Shown: positions 11,037 through 21,308, counted from the first letter of the stretch. The stretch is DNA of 57,897 nt from Actinomycetes bacterium (GCA_021811865.1 JAKAQB010000016.1:1-57897), one strand, 5' to 3'. Program-made: numbers and translations. The notes: a model not told the origin generated them from the sequence alone.

Positions 11037-12017
11037 CTAGGCCGCATCCGGGTCCTCGTATGTCTCGATGAACGTGCCGGAGTCGTCGCTGCCGGCACGC
11101 AGCGCCTCGGCCCCGCCGACGATCTCCATGATCTCGGTCGTTATGGCGTCCTGGCGGGCCCGGTTCATGACCCGCGTCAGCGTGGTGATCAGGTCGTCGG
11201 CGTTGTCGGTCGCGGCCTTCATCGCCCGCTGGCGGGCGACGTACTCCGACGCCGACGCCGACAGCAGGGCGGCGAGGACCTCTCCTTGCAGCCAGCCTGG
11301 CAGCAGAAGGTCGACGAGCTCGGCCGGAGCGGGTTCGTACTCGTAGTCGACGAAGCGCTCGGCCGGCCGGCCGGCCGAGGCGTCCCGGCCGGTCGAGGCG
11401 TCCCGGCCGGCGCCTGCCCCGGACCGGCGCGCCTCGATCGGCACGAGCGTCCGGCGGGTGACCGTCTGGCGGCCGGCGGACTCGAAGTGGGTGTAGACGA
11501 CGTCGATGCGGTCGAGCTCACCGGCGGCGTAAGGGCCCATGACGGCATCGGCGACCGCCTTGGCGTCGTCGGGCCCGGGTCGGTCCGCGATCCCTGTGAA
11601 CGCCGACGCCGGTTGGCGTCCCCGGTACCGGAAGTGGCTCGATGCCTTGCGACCGACGGCGACGAGCGCCACGTCGGTGCCGATGGCCTCGAGCTCCTGG
11701 ATGCGCCGTTCGGCGGCGCGCAGCACGGAGGAGTTGTAGGCGCCGGACAATCCACGGTCGCCGGCGATGACGATGACAGCCGCCCGGCGAGTCTGTTGGG
11801 GCTGGCGAAACAGCGGGTGCTGGCTCCCGTCGGGCGTGCCGGCCAGGCGACCGACGACCTCGGCCATCTTCTCGACGTACGGCCGTGCCGCGGCGATCGC
11901 CTGTTGCGCCCGCACGATCCGGGAAGCGGCGATGAGCTCCATGGCGCGGGTGATCTTCTTGGTCGACTGGACGCTGCGGATCCGCCGCCGCAGGATCCGC
12001 TCCTGGCCGCCCGCCAC
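11037..12017 (-). CDS. atpG: F1 ATP synthase gamma subunit
   Basis: 326-residue rotor shaft. The conserved N-terminal helix (RILRRRIRSVQSTKKITRAM) and C-terminal helix (RARQDAITTEIMEIVGGAEAL) are both intact. The central Rossmann-like part carries a Gly/Arg/Ala insertion around residues 200-225 built from 15-base repeats (GRDAS type), making the protein slightly longer than usual for actinobacteria. It begins 3 bases after atpA. Confidence 0.94.
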   Translation of the reverse strand: MAGGQERILRRRIRSVQSTKKITRAMELIAASRIVRAQQAIAAARPYVEKMAEVVGRLAGTPDGSQHPLFRQPQQTRRAAVIVIAGDRGLSGAYNSSVLRAAERRIQELEAIGTDVALVAVGRKASSHFRYRGRQPASAFTGIADRPGPDDAKAVADAVMGPYAAGELDRIDVVYTHFESAGRQTVTRRTLVPIEARRSGAGAGRDASTGRDASAGRPAERFVDYEYEPAPAELVDLLLPGWLQGEVLAALLSASASEYVARQRAMKAATDNADDLITTLTRVMNRARQDAITTEIMEIVGGAEALRAGSDDSGTFIETYEDPDAA

Positions 12018-12020
12018 CCG

Positions 12021-13661
12021 CTACCCCGCCTGCTCGGCCGGCGCATCCGGCGGCGCATCCCGCGGCGCATCCCGTGGCGCAGCGGCAGCAGGGACGGGAG
12101 CGGCGCCCCCAGCCGAGCCGCCCCCAGCCGAGCCGCCCCCAGCGGAGCCGCCCCCAGCGAACACGCCCTTGAACGTCGTCATCGCCCCGTCGAGGGCGTC
12201 GGTGCCGGGGAGGGCCTTGGTGGTCCGGATGGTCTCGAGCAGCTCGGGGTGCTCGGCCTTCAGGTAGCTGAGCAGCTCCTGCTCGAAGCGCCGAACGTCG
12301 GGGACGGCCACGTCGTCGAGGAACCCGTGGGTGCCGGCGTAGATCACCACGACCTGCTCCTCGACTGGCACCGGCGCGTTCTGGGACTGCTTCAACAGCT
12401 CCGTCAGGCGGTAGCCGCGGTCGAGCTGCGCCTGGGACACGCGGTCGAGCTCGGAGCCGAACGTGGCGAAGCTCTCGAGGTCGCGGAACTGGGCGAGGTC
12501 CAGCTTCAAGGTGCCCGCCACCGACTTCATGGCCTTGATCTGGGCGGCGCCGCCGACCCGGGACACCGAGTCGCCCACGTTGACCGCCGGCCGGATGCCA
12601 GCGTAGAACAGGTCGGACTCGAGGAACACCTGGCCGTCAGTGATGGAGATGACGTTGGTCGGGATGTAGGCGGAGATGTCCCCGGCCTTGGTCTCGATGA
12701 TCGGCAGCGCGGTGAGCGACCCGCCCCCGCGCTCGTCCGACAGCTTGGCGGCCCGCTCGAGCAGGCGGCTGTGAAGGTAGAAGACATCGCCGGGGTAGGC
12801 CTCCCGCCCCGGCGGGCGGCGCAGCAGCAGGGAGAGCTGGCGGTAGGCCTCGGCCTGCTTGGAGAGGTCGTCGTAGACGATGAGGGCGGCGTCGCCCCTG
12901 TCCATCCAGTGCTGGCCCATGGCGCAGCCGGCGTACGGCGCGAGGTACTTGAACGGTGCCGGCTCCGACGCCGGGGCGCTGACCACGACGGTGTACTCGA
13001 GGGCGCCGTGCTCGCGCAGGACGTCGACGGTCTGTGCGACGGTCGAGCCCTTCTGGCCGATGGCGACGTAGATGCACTTCACGCCCTGGCCGCGCTGGTT
13101 GATGATCGTATCGACCGCTACCGTCGTCTTGCCGGTCTTGCGGTCGCCGATGAGCAACTCCCGCTGGCCCCGCCCGATCGGGGTCATGGCGTCGATGGCC
13201 TTGATGCCGGTCTGGAGCGGCTCGCTCACCGGCCGGCGGGCGGTGATCCCCGGTGCCTGCACCTCCAGGCGGCGCTGCTCGGTCGCCTCGACCGGCCCCT
13301 TGCCGTCGATGGGCTCACCGAGCGGGTTGACGACGCGCCCGAGGAGGGCGTCACCGACGGGCACCGAGAGGATGCGGCCCGTGGCCCGGACGGCCTGCCC
13401 CTCCTCGATCTGCTCGACGTCGCCGAGGACGACCGCGCCGATCGACTCCTCGTCGAGGTTGAGCGCCAGGCCCACCTCGCCGTTCTCGAACTCCAGCAGC
13501 TCGTTGACGGCGGCGTCGGGCAACCCGGAGATGCGGGCGATGCCGTCACCGACGGTGATGATCCGCCCGACGCTCTGCCGGGACACGTCCGGGCGGTAGC
13601 CGGCGATGTTGCGGCGCAACGCTTCGGCGATGTCCTGGGCATTGATCGTGAGCTCGGCCAT
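12021..13661 (-). CDS. atpA: F1 ATP synthase alpha subunit, extended C terminus
   Basis: 546-residue non-catalytic nucleotide-binding subunit. Walker [12 protein letters not shown] (around residue 170) and the [24 protein letters not shown] signature are intact. After the normal end near residue 500 there is a ~45-residue tail: a GGGSA array (four 15-base repeats) followed by Pro/Ala/Asp-rich sequence that is not part of the family fold. The ATG at 13661 shares one base with the atpH stop (TGATG), implying coupling. Confidence 0.96.
   Translation of the reverse strand: MAELTINAQDIAEALRRNIAGYRPDVSRQSVGRIITVGDGIARISGLPDAAVNELLEFENGEVGLALNLDEESIGAVVLGDVEQIEEGQAVRATGRILSVPVGDALLGRVVNPLGEPIDGKGPVEATEQRRLEVQAPGITARRPVSEPLQTGIKAIDAMTPIGRGQRELLIGDRKTGKTTVAVDTIINQRGQGVKCIYVAIGQKGSTVAQTVDVLREHGALEYTVVVSAPASEPAPFKYLAPYAGCAMGQHWMDRGDAALIVYDDLSKQAEAYRQLSLLLRRPPGREAYPGDVFYLHSRLLERAAKLSDERGGGSLTALPIIETKAGDISAYIPTNVISITDGQVFLESDLFYAGIRPAVNVGDSVSRVGGAAQIKAMKSVAGTLKLDLAQFRDLESFATFGSELDRVSQAQLDRGYRLTELLKQSQNAPVPVEEQVVVIYAGTHGFLDDVAVPDVRRFEQELLSYLKAEHPELLETIRTTKALPGTDALDGAMTTFKGVFAGGGSAGGGSAGGGSAGGAAPVPAAAAPRDAPRDAPPDAPAEQAG
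12105..12159 (-). repeat. 15-bp in-frame repeat in atpA tail
   Basis: Unit ccccagccgagccgc on the plus strand occurs nearly four times, encoding Gly-Gly-Gly-Ser-Ala steps in atpA. One copy differs by a single base (gcggagc). The unit preserves the reading frame. Confidence 0.9.
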
Positions 13662-14581
13662 CAGTTGCCTCCTCGAGGGGTGGGGGAAGCGTCGGGGAGC
13701 GCCAACCGCTCCCGGAGGGAGTCGAGGCGGCTACGGACGCTGGCGTCGACCACGGTGTCGCCGATGGTGGCCACGAAACCGCCGAGCACGCCGCGGTCGA
13801 CAGTCGTGCGCACGTCCACCTGCTGTCCCACCATACGGGAGAGGGCGGCAGAGAGCCGCTCCTCCTGCTCCGGGGTGAGCGCGATTGCGGCCCGCACCAC
13901 CGCGACGCGCCGGCGAGCCTCCTCGCCGATGCGGGTGACCAGCGCCTGCAAGAGCTCGACGTAGTCGCGTGGCCGGCCGATGCGGGTGAGGTAGACGGCC
14001 AGGCGGAGGGCCTCGGCACTCGCCCTTCCATCGAGCAGGTCGTGTACGACCCCGCCGCGGACCTGGGCTGGCAGGTCCCGGTCGGAGAGGGCGTCGGCCA
14101 GTTGGGGGGAGGCGTCGATCGCCCGCTCGAAGCGGAACAGCTCGTCCTCGAGGTCGGAGAGGGCCGCCTCGCCGCGCACGGCCTCGAGCACAGCGGCTGT
14201 GTACCCGTCGGACCGCTCGAGGGCGGCGTGCCTGCCCAGCGTGGTGGGACCGACCTGCCGGAGCCTGTCGCGGGCGGCAGCGGCCCGGGTGGCCATCCAC
14301 GCCAGGTTCTCGGCGTAGTCGGTGGGCCGGTCGGCGTCGATCGGGTAGAGCACGAGTCGCAGGGCATCGTCGGCGATCCTCCCGCCGACGAGGTCGGACA
14401 TGACGCCGCGGCGCCCGTGGGAGGCCACGCCGGCGTCGGCGAGCACCTCGGCGAGCTCCTCCCAACCGGCGACGAGGTCGCGCACGGTGGCCACGCCGCC
14501 AGCCACGTCGGAGAGCCGCCCGGAGGCGGATGCCTCCTCCAGCACTGCATCGGTGTAACCCCGGATCCGCTCGCGCATCAT
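13661..14581 (-). CDS. atpH: F1 ATP synthase delta subunit (duplicated form)
   Basis: 306-residue peripheral-stalk subunit linking F1 to the b subunits. The C-terminal half is the classical OSCP/delta domain ([28 protein letters not shown]...[27 protein letters not shown]). The N-terminal ~110 residues ([21 protein letters not shown]) look like a second copy of the delta N-domain, which reappears at [21 protein letters not shown]. So the N domain seems duplicated, making it well above the usual ~180 residues. ATG at 14581 overlaps the atpF stop (ATGA). Confidence 0.92.
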   Translation of the reverse strand: MMRERIRGYTDAVLEEASASGRLSDVAGGVATVRDLVAGWEELAEVLADAGVASHGRRGVMSDLVGGRIADDALRLVLYPIDADRPTDYAENLAWMATRAAAARDRLRQVGPTTLGRHAALERSDGYTAAVLEAVRGEAALSDLEDELFRFERAIDASPQLADALSDRDLPAQVRGGVVHDLLDGRASAEALRLAVYLTRIGRPRDYVELLQALVTRIGEEARRRVAVVRAAIALTPEQEERLSAALSRMVGQQVDVRTTVDRGVLGGFVATIGDTVVDASVRSRLDSLRERLALPDASPTPRGGN

Positions 14582-15114
14582 CGCCCGACCCTGGTGGTGG
14601 CCGCCTCCGCCTCCGCCTCGACCTCGGCGATCGTGCGGTCGATGAGGGCCCGGTGACCGTCGGCGTCGAGGCCAGCACCGACGACACGCTCGACGACGGC
14701 GACCACCAGGCCGCTGATCTCGCGGCGCAGCTCCTCGGTGGCGCGACGTGCCTCCGCCTGGATCTCGGCGCGGGCGCCGGCAACGATGCGCTCGGCCTCC
14801 TGCTCGCCTCGCTTGCGCGCCTCCTCCCGCATCTGCTCGCCGATCCGGTTGGCCTCGTCCACCATCGACCGGGCCTCGGTGCGGGCCCGCTCCATGGTGG
14901 CGTTGTAGTCCGCCTCGGCCTGGGTGGCGCGTTGCCTGGCCGCCTCGGCGTCCTCGATGCCCCGCCGGATGTTGGCCTGACGCTCGTCGAGGGCCCGCTG
15001 GAGGGGCGGCATCACGTACTTGGCCAGCACCGCCAGGACGAGCAGGAAGGCGACCAGCTCGAAGACGAACGTGAGGTTGGGGACGAGGAAGTTCTTGGTG
15101 GCGGCGAGGAGCAT
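14578..15114 (-). CDS. atpF: Fo ATP synthase b subunit
   Basis: 178-residue peripheral-stalk subunit: a single N-terminal membrane helix (LVPNLTFVFELVAFLLVLAV), then a long charged coiled coil rich in Ala/Glu/Arg (residues ~40-150) that contacts delta. Start at the ATG at 15114; the longer upstream frame merely reads through atpE. Stop overlaps atpH by four bases. Confidence 0.95.
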   Translation of the reverse strand: MLLAATKNFLVPNLTFVFELVAFLLVLAVLAKYVMPPLQRALDERQANIRRGIEDAEAARQRATQAEADYNATMERARTEARSMVDEANRIGEQMREEARKRGEQEAERIVAGARAEIQAEARRATEELRREISGLVVAVVERVVGAGLDADGHRALIDRTIAEVEAEAEAATTRVGR

Positions 15115-15128
15115 CGCGGCTTCCTGCC

Positions 15129-15383
15129 TCAGGCGAGGACGAACACGAACAGCGCCATGAAGGCGAGGTTGATGAAGTACATGCCCTCGACCAGACCGAT
15201 GATGAGGAACATCGTCGTGTAGAGCCGGCCCTGCACCTCGGGCTGGCGGGCGATGCCGGCGATCGTCGAGCTGCCGGCGAGCCCGTCGCCGACGGCCGCG
15301 CCGATGGCGCCCCCGCCCAGGGCGAGCCCGCCGCCGGCGAAGGCGCCGGCAAGCTCGATCGCATGGGTGTAGTTGACGGCCAT
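15129..15383 (-). CDS. atpE: Fo ATP synthase c subunit
   Basis: 84-residue proteolipid ring subunit. Two membrane helices flank the polar RQPE loop ([12 protein letters not shown]). Helix 2 carries the ion-binding carboxylate as Glu in [12 protein letters not shown]. Helix 1 has the Gly-rich packing face ([18 protein letters not shown]). I see no extra Na+-ligand residues typical of sodium-type rings, so proton coupling is expected. ATG at 15383. Confidence 0.96.
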   Translation of the reverse strand: MAVNYTHAIELAGAFAGGGLALGGGAIGAAVGDGLAGSSTIAGIARQPEVQGRLYTTMFLIIGLVEGMYFINLAFMALFVFVLA

Positions 15384-15492
15384 GGTTGGGTTGGTCTCCT
15401 GTCTCGTGCTCGGCTCGCCGGTCCATCCCGACGCGCCGCTGGTGGTTGGTGGCACGGCTGGCCGCCGGCCCGGGGCTGTGCGCTCGATACCG

Positions 15493-16221
15493 CTAGTGCG
15501 TCTCCACGCTGAACTGCCAGTAGAGGATCGTGAGCAAGGCGAAGATGAACGCCTGGACCACCCCGATGAACCCGTCGAAGAGCTTCCAGATCGCGCTCAA
15601 GCCAATCGTCGCCGGGAAGAAGTACACGGGGAAGGACAGCAGCAGGGCGATCATGATGCTGCCGGCGAAGATGTTGCCGAACAGCCGCAGCGACAGGGTC
15701 AGCCACCGCGTCGAGTGCTCGATGAGGTGTATCGGTGACATGAACTCCTTCAGCCACCGCAGGTACCCACGCCGCCAGTTGCCGTTCTCCAGGGCGACCC
15801 GCGACCGGATGCCCATCCAGTTGGTCACCACCCACACGGTGATGCCGAGGGCGTAGCAGAAGTTCACGTCCTCCGACGGCGACGGCAGGTAGTCCACGCC
15901 GTGGAAGATCCCGGGGAGCAGCTCGATCCAGTCGGCGACGAGGACGAGCATGAAGATGGCGACCGCCCAGGGCACCACAGGCCGGGCTCCGGCACCCAAC
16001 GCCCCTTCGGCCTGGTCGCCGAGGAAGCCGGCAACGGTCTCCCAGACGAGCTGCACCCTCCCGGGGACGCCGGGGGTCATCTTGGCGCGGGCGAAAAAGC
16101 CGAGCCCGAAGACGACCGCCACGGCGAGGAGGGTGGTGTAGGCGGTGTCGATGTTGAACGGGCCGGCGGTGATGTGCTGGCCGATCGGGATCTTGATGGC
16201 AGCGAGCGGCGTGCTAGGCAC
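15493..16221 (-). CDS. atpB: Fo ATP synthase a subunit
   Basis: 242-residue stator membrane subunit forming the proton half-channels next to the c ring. The essential Arg lies in [14 protein letters not shown] (helix 4 motif), preceded by [12 protein letters not shown]; the last helix ends [11 protein letters not shown]. Start GTG at 16221 overlaps the end of the upstream membrane gene by 8 bases; longer frames upstream are shadows of that gene. Confidence 0.94.
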   Translation of the reverse strand: MPSTPLAAIKIPIGQHITAGPFNIDTAYTTLLAVAVVFGLGFFARAKMTPGVPGRVQLVWETVAGFLGDQAEGALGAGARPVVPWAVAIFMLVLVADWIELLPGIFHGVDYLPSPSEDVNFCYALGITVWVVTNWMGIRSRVALENGNWRRGYLRWLKEFMSPIHLIEHSTRWLTLSLRLFGNIFAGSIMIALLLSFPVYFFPATIGLSAIWKLFDGFIGVVQAFIFALLTILYWQFSVETH

Positions 16222-16672
16222 CCGGCAGGCCTCCCGGCGTTTCCCCTGCAGCCGCCCGCCTCTGGTAGCCGACCAGGGCAACGAGGGCATTGCAGAGCAT
16301 CGCCGCCTGGAACAGCGCCAGCCCGAGGATCACGCCGAAGCCCATCGCCCTCACGAGCACGAGCAGGACCACCGCCACCGCCGTGCACACGCCGAGGCGG
16401 GCGACGACGCTTCCGGCGAACGGCTTGCGGTGGACGGTGCCCTCGGGGTCGATGAAGCGCACCGCCGACATCTGGAACACCCGGTGGTTGGCGACCGCCA
16501 TGGCCAGGCCGACCGCCACCCCCGGGGCCACCAGCGGCTGGCCGAGGAGGATCGCGACGGCGGCGGCGGCGCAGCCGGCAGCGGCTGCGCTGACGAGGGT
16601 CCTGCGGACGATGCGCTGCACGCCGAGGACGGGGAAGTTGCCGAGCAGCATTCCGGAGGTTTCAGTGCCCAC
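16214..16672 (-). CDS. AtpI-like small membrane protein
   Basis: 152-residue protein with about four hydrophobic segments (residues ~26-45, 47-62, 88-107, 109-131), located directly upstream of and overlapping atpB. Position and size fit the ATP synthase protein I/AtpI role (assembly of the c ring, or Mg2+ supply), although sequence similarity to characterised AtpI is weak by eye. Start GTG at 16672. Confidence 0.7.
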   Translation of the reverse strand: MGTETSGMLLGNFPVLGVQRIVRRTLVSAAAAGCAAAAVAILLGQPLVAPGVAVGLAMAVANHRVFQMSAVRFIDPEGTVHRKPFAGSVVARLGVCTAVAVVLLVLVRAMGFGVILGLALFQAAMLCNALVALVGYQRRAAAGETPGGLPGA

Positions 16673-16771
16673 GGGACCGGTCGGCCGCTCGCGCCGAAGT
16701 GCGGGTGACGCCTCGTTGCACGGGGATCAGGCTACGGAAACCTCCGCGTCACCCGCAACTTCGGGCGCCGC

Positions 16772-17992
16772 TCAGCTCCGGTGATCGGCCGGCGCCCGCC
16801 GGCGGTGACGGCCGGGCTGCGGGGAGGAGTGGGCAAGCTGGCTGAGACGGGGACGAGGGGCGGCGGCCGGCGGCGGCGGGGGGATGGCCGCCGCGTCGGC
16901 GGCGCGCCGGCCCCGGGCGAAGACGGTGACGAGCAGGATGGCGAGGGCCCCGACGCCTGCCGGCGCCGCGATCGAGTTGTGGCGGGTCAGCACCGGCCAC
17001 AAGACGATGCCCGACAGCAGGGCCGTCCACGCCCAGAGGATCAGCACGGCTCGGGTCTGGCCGTGCCCGAGCCGCATGAGGCGGTGGTGCAGGTGGTTCT
17101 TGTCGGCGACGGCCGGGCTGGCCCGCCGGCTGGCGCGCCGGACGATCGCCCACGTCGTGTCGAGCAGTGGGATGCCGAGGATGAAGAACGGGATGAGGAT
17201 CGGGGCGAAGGTGAAGAACGTCCGGCCCGGCGAGCCCACGTCGCTCTCCCCCACCACCGACATCGTGCTGGCGGCCATGAGCAGCCCGAGGAGCATGGCG
17301 CCGGCGTCGCCCATGAAGATCTTGGCGGGATGGAAGTTGTGGGGCAGGAAGCCGACGCAGATACCGCACGTGACGATCGCTATCAGCGGGCCGACGTTGG
17401 CACCGAGCCCCTGGAAGGCGAGGAACTGGTGGGAGTAGACGAAGAAGGCACCCGATGCGATCGCGATGATCCCTGCCGCGAGGCCGTCGAGGCCGTCGAT
17501 GAAGTTGACGGCGTTGGCGATGACCACCACCCACGCCACGGTGAACAGCGGCGACAGGTCGGGGGACAGCACGAGCGTGGTACCCACGAATGGGATGCGG
17601 AAGAACAGCATCGCCACGCCGAACAGGTAGAGCAGCGTGCCGGCCAGCACCTGGCCGGACATCTTCGCCGGCGGCGACATCTCCCGCAGGTCGTCGGCGG
17701 TCCCGACGGCGAAGATGACGCCGGCGGCGACGACGATCCCGAGCGGCTCGGAGTTGGACTGGAAGACCTGACGGAAGACGGCCAGCTGGGAGGCCACCGC
17801 CATGGCGGAGAGGAAGCCGACGAACATGGCGGCGCCGCCGACGGTAGGGGTGGGCCGCTCGTGCACGCGCCGCTCGTCGGGCAGGACCACGATCGAGAAG
17901 CGGACCGCCGCCCACCTGACCCCGAAGGTCAGGGCCATGGTCACGGCGGCAGCCACGCCGCCGGGGATCAGGTACTCGACCCAGTCGTTCAC
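16772..17992 (-). CDS. wecA: polyprenyl-phosphate GlcNAc-1-phosphate transferase (WecA/Rfe type)
   Basis: 406-residue membrane enzyme that moves an N-acetylhexosamine-1-phosphate from a UDP sugar to decaprenyl/undecaprenyl phosphate, starting cell-wall linkage or envelope glycan synthesis. Family motifs are intact: GTADDLREM (first Asp pair), NAVNFIDGLDGLAAG, FMGDAGAMLLG and KNHLHHRLMRLGHG. About ten membrane helices. The last ~50 residues are a Pro/Arg-rich cytoplasmic tail beyond the family fold. Starts 4 bases after glyA. In mycobacteria the equivalent gene is also found between prfA/prmC/tsaC and the atp operon. Confidence 0.9.
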   Translation of the reverse strand: MNDWVEYLIPGGVAAAVTMALTFGVRWAAVRFSIVVLPDERRVHERPTPTVGGAAMFVGFLSAMAVASQLAVFRQVFQSNSEPLGIVVAAGVIFAVGTADDLREMSPPAKMSGQVLAGTLLYLFGVAMLFFRIPFVGTTLVLSPDLSPLFTVAWVVVIANAVNFIDGLDGLAAGIIAIASGAFFVYSHQFLAFQGLGANVGPLIAIVTCGICVGFLPHNFHPAKIFMGDAGAMLLGLLMAASTMSVVGESDVGSPGRTFFTFAPILIPFFILGIPLLDTTWAIVRRASRRASPAVADKNHLHHRLMRLGHGQTRAVLILWAWTALLSGIVLWPVLTRHNSIAAPAGVGALAILLVTVFARGRRAADAAAIPPPPPAAAPRPRLSQLAHSSPQPGRHRRRAPADHRS

Positions 17993-17996
17993 GGGG

Positions 17997-19226
17997 TCAC
18001 TGGTAGGGGGTGAACTTCGAGCAGAGGGCGGCGACGCGGTCGCCGACGGCGGCGAGCTCCGCCTCGTCGTCGGGACGGCGCAGGACCCGGGCGATCAACT
18101 CGGCGATCTGCTCCATCTCGGGCTCCTGCATGCCGGCGGTGGTGACCGCCGGCGTGCCGAGGCGCAGGCCGCTGGTGACGAACGGGGAGCGGGGGTCGCC
18201 CGGGATCGTGTTCTTGTTGCAGGTGATGCCCGCCCGGTCGAGGGACTCCTGCGCCTTCTTGCCTGTGAGCTCGGCGTCGAAGGCGCGCAGGTCCACGAGG
18301 ACGAGGTGGGTGTCGGTCCCCCCCGAGACGATCCGCAGGCCGAGGGCGGCGAGGGCGGCGGCGAGGGCCTGGGCGTTGCGCACGACCTGGACGGCGTAGC
18401 GGCTGAACTCCGGTTGGAGCGCCTCGTGGAACGCCACGGCCTTCGCCGCTATCACGTGGTCGAGCGGACCTCCTTGGAGCCCCGGGAAGACAGCCTTGTC
18501 GATGGCCGACGCAAGCTCCGCACGGCAGAGGATGCACCCGCCGCGCGGGCCGCGGAGCGTCTTGTGGGTCGTCAACGTGACGACGTCGGCGACGCCCGTC
18601 GGGTTGGGGTGCACGCCGCCGGCGACGAGCCCGGCGACATGGGCGGCGTCGAAGAGGAACAAGGCGCCGACCGAGTCGGCGATCGCCCGGATCGGGGCTG
18701 GGTCGATCGTGCGGGGGTATGCGGTCGCGCCGGCGACGACGAGCTTGGGGCGGTGCTCCTCGGCGAGGCGGGCGAGCCCCTCCAGGTCGATGCGCTCGTC
18801 GCTGCCGGTGACGCCGTAGGACACGAAGTGGTAGAGGCGCCCGGAGATGTTGACAGGCGAGCCGTGGGTGAGGTGACCCCCCTGGTCGAGGCGTAGCCCG
18901 AGCACGGTGTCACCGACGTCGAGCGTCGCCAGGTACGCCGCGAGGTTGGCGCTGGCCCCCGAATGCGGCTGGACGTTGGCGTGCTCGGCGCCGAACAGCT
19001 CGCACGCCCGCCGCCGGGCGAGGTCCTCCACCTCGTCGGCGACCTGGTTCCCGCCGTAGTAGCGCCTGCCGGGGTACCCCTCGGAGTACTTGTTGGTGAG
19101 GACCGAGCCCGTGGCGGCCATCACCGCCCGGGACGTGAAGTTCTCCGAGGCGATCAACTGCAGGGTCGTCTGCTGGCGCCCGAGCTCGCGGTCGATCAGC
19201 CCGAAGAGTTGCGTGTCCTCTCGCAC
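17997..19226 (-). CDS. glyA: serine hydroxymethyltransferase
   Basis: 409-residue PLP enzyme interconverting serine and glycine with tetrahydrofolate, the main one-carbon source. The PLP lysine is in [30 protein letters not shown] and [13 protein letters not shown] are the other family hallmarks. Full length. ATG/GTG region at 19226 ([15 protein letters not shown]); wecA follows after 4 bases. Confidence 0.96.
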   Translation of the reverse strand: MREDTQLFGLIDRELGRQQTTLQLIASENFTSRAVMAATGSVLTNKYSEGYPGRRYYGGNQVADEVEDLARRRACELFGAEHANVQPHSGASANLAAYLATLDVGDTVLGLRLDQGGHLTHGSPVNISGRLYHFVSYGVTGSDERIDLEGLARLAEEHRPKLVVAGATAYPRTIDPAPIRAIADSVGALFLFDAAHVAGLVAGGVHPNPTGVADVVTLTTHKTLRGPRGGCILCRAELASAIDKAVFPGLQGGPLDHVIAAKAVAFHEALQPEFSRYAVQVVRNAQALAAALAALGLRIVSGGTDTHLVLVDLRAFDAELTGKKAQESLDRAGITCNKNTIPGDPRSPFVTSGLRLGTPAVTTAGMQEPEMEQIAELIARVLRRPDDEAELAAVGDRVAALCSKFTPYQ

Positions 19227-19232
19227 CGCCTC

Positions 19233-19413
19233 ACTCTAGAGGTCGAGCGCCCGGAGCGCACCAGGCGCAGCGCCCACCGTCCACCACGAGCGCGACCCCT
19301 TCCAGCGTCGCGACCTCGGATGCCTCGTAGAAAGGCGCCGCCTCGCGGGTTGGCGCTCGTCGTGGCGATGGGGCCGCTCACCCGGGCGAGCGAGCGGATG
19401 AGGCTGTGGGCGG
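19233..19413 (-). pseudogene. tsaC/sua5 (YrdC) C-terminal remnant
   Basis: Between the prmC stop and the glyA start, minus-strand frames spell the substrate-binding part of a YrdC/Sua5 domain: LARVSGPIATTSANPRGG in one frame, then EASEVATLEGVALVVDGGRC in the next frame, ending in a stop. Only ~60 codons remain, with at least one frameshift; the first ~130 residues (including the KRxxxKP region) are gone. Canonical actinobacterial order is prfA-prmC-sua5-glyA/wecA, so this is the decayed native gene. t6A tRNA modification needs TsaC, so an intact copy is expected elsewhere. Confidence 0.75.
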
Positions 19414-20241
19414 TCAACGGCGCGCTACCACCGCCCGGGGCCGTCCGGCGAGGTCGGGGCGCACGTCTGTCCGTCCCAACCCCGCCGCCGCGGCGATGGC
19501 GGTCACCTCGGGCACCTGGTGGGGCGCCACCTCCACGACGGCCACGCCGCCGGCCGCCAGCCACTCGGGAGCGCCGTTCAGGACCTGGGCCAGCGCCTCG
19601 ATGCCGTCGGGGCCGGCCGCGAGGGCGGTAGCAGGCTCCCAGCCGCGCACCGCCGGGTCGGCGGTCGCCAGCTCGGCGTCCGACAGGTAGGGCGGGTTGG
19701 ACACGATCAGGTCGACGCGACCGCGCAGCTCGCCAGGAAGCGCCTCCCACCAGGACCCCATCGCGAAGCGCACGCGGGCTGCGGCACGGCCGCCTACGCC
19801 GGCGGCGTTGGCGCGGGCGACCTCGAGGGCGGCGGCGCTGGCGTCGGTGGCCCAGACGTCGACGGACGGGTGCTCCACGACGAGAGACAGGGCGATGGCA
19901 CCGCTGCCGGTGCCGAGGTCGACCGCCAGCGGGCCCCGCCGGCCGGCGATCTGCTCCAGGGCGAAGCCGACCACCTGTTCGGTCTCGGGGCGCGGGATGA
20001 GCACGCGCCGGTCGACCATCAGGTCGAGGCGGCGGAACGCCCAGCTGCCGAGGACGTACTGCAGCGGCTCCCCCGCCGCCCGCCGCTCCAGCATCTCCGT
20101 GAACCGCCGGCCGGGCCGGTCCAGCACCGCTGCGCCGGCGGGGACGGGCGCGCCTGACGCCTCCTCGACGAGCCAGCGAGCCTCCTGTTCGGACCCGAGG
20201 CGGTCGCGGGCGGCGGCGTACAGATCCGCCCAGGTCGTCAT
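19414..20241 (-). CDS. prmC: peptide chain release factor N5-glutamine methyltransferase
   Basis: 275-residue SAM-dependent enzyme that methylates the GGQ glutamine of RF1/RF2. N-terminal helical RF-binding domain, then RVLIPRPETEQVV, the SAM motif LAVDLGTGSGAIALSL and the catalytic NPPY in VDLIVSNPPYLSD. The ATG at 20241 overlaps the prfA stop (ATGA), so it is translationally coupled to its own substrate gene. Confidence 0.95.
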   Translation of the reverse strand: MTTWADLYAAARDRLGSEQEARWLVEEASGAPVPAGAAVLDRPGRRFTEMLERRAAGEPLQYVLGSWAFRRLDLMVDRRVLIPRPETEQVVGFALEQIAGRRGPLAVDLGTGSGAIALSLVVEHPSVDVWATDASAAALEVARANAAGVGGRAAARVRFAMGSWWEALPGELRGRVDLIVSNPPYLSDAELATADPAVRGWEPATALAAGPDGIEALAQVLNGAPEWLAAGGVAVVEVAPHQVPEVTAIAAAAGLGRTDVRPDLAGRPRAVVARR

Positions 20242-21308
20242 GCCCCGGCGAGCTGGCGGGCGCGCTCGTCGGAGAGGAGCGCCTCCACGATCTCGTCGAG
20301 CTCGCCGGCGAGGACCCTGTCGAGCTTGTAGAGGGTGAGCCCGATGCGATGGTCGGTTACCCGGTTCTCCTTGTAGTTGTAGGTGCGGATCTTGTCCGCC
20401 CGGCCGCCGGCACCGACCTGGCCCCTGCGGACCTCGGACGCCTCCGCCGCCTGGCGGTCCTGCTCTGCCATGAGCAGCCGGGCGCGCAGCACGGCCATCG
20501 CCTTGGCCCGGTTCTGGATCTGGCTCTTCTCGTCCTGCATGGAGACGACCGTCCCCGTCGGCAGGTGCGTGATCCGCACGGCGGAGTCGGTGGTGTTGAC
20601 CGACTGGCCCCCCGGCCCCGTCGAGCGGTACACGTCGATCTTCAGGTCCTTGTCGTCGATGTGCACCTCGACGTCCTCGGCCTCCGGGAGCACGGTCACT
20701 GTCGCTGTCGACGTGTGCACCCTGCCTTGGGACTCGGTGACCGGGACGCGCTGCACGCGGTGCGGGCCGCCCTCGAACTTGAACAGCGACCAGGCCCGTT
20801 GACCCTTCACCAGGAAGGAAACCTCGTTGTAACCCCCCATCTCCGAGGGGTCGGCCCCAAGGTGCTCGACGGCGAGGCCGATGCGCTCGGCGAAGCGGAT
20901 GTACATGTCGTGCAGGTCCCGGGCCCACAGGTTGCCCTCCTCCCCACCCTCGGCACCCCGGATCTCGACGATCAGGTTGCGCCCGTCGTTGGGGTCGCGG
21001 GGCACCAGGAGCACCCGGATGGCTCCGTCGATCTCCTCGAGGCGCGCCTCGATCGCATCCATCTCGGTGCGGAGGGCGGCTCGCTCCTCGCCCACGGCCT
21101 CGGTGAGCATCTCCCGCGCCGCTTCGAGGTCGCCCGCCACCTCCCTCCGCTCGCGGACGGCATCCACCAAGGGCTCGAGCTCGTGGTGCCGTCTGGACAC
21201 GTCACGCAAACGCGCCCGGTCGGCGATGACGGCCGGGTCCGCCAGCTGGGCGAGCACCAGCTCGTACTCACGTTCGAGGCCCGGCAGCCGCTCCAACACG
21301 GCCTCCAA
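20238..21308 (-). CDS. prfA: peptide chain release factor 1
   Basis: 356-residue RF1, reading UAA/UAG stops. The tripeptide decoding motif is PVT in RVQRVPVTESQGR (RF1 type, not SPF of RF2). The catalytic GGQ is in STGPGGQSVNTTDSAVR. Domain 1 is the expected coiled-coil. ATG at 21308. Confidence 0.96.
   Translation of the reverse strand: MEAVLERLPGLEREYELVLAQLADPAVIADRARLRDVSRRHHELEPLVDAVRERREVAGDLEAAREMLTEAVGEERAALRTEMDAIEARLEEIDGAIRVLLVPRDPNDGRNLIVEIRGAEGGEEGNLWARDLHDMYIRFAERIGLAVEHLGADPSEMGGYNEVSFLVKGQRAWSLFKFEGGPHRVQRVPVTESQGRVHTSTATVTVLPEAEDVEVHIDDKDLKIDVYRSTGPGGQSVNTTDSAVRITHLPTGTVVSMQDEKSQIQNRAKAMAVLRARLLMAEQDRQAAEASEVRRGQVGAGGRADKIRTYNYKENRVTDHRIGLTLYKLDRVLAGELDEIVEALLSDERARQLAGA

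Noticed and set aside
19196..19750. 184-codon minus-strand frame as an intact YrdC gene
   Set aside because: Only the last third resembles YrdC; the first part is a shadow of prmC and the end is frameshifted.
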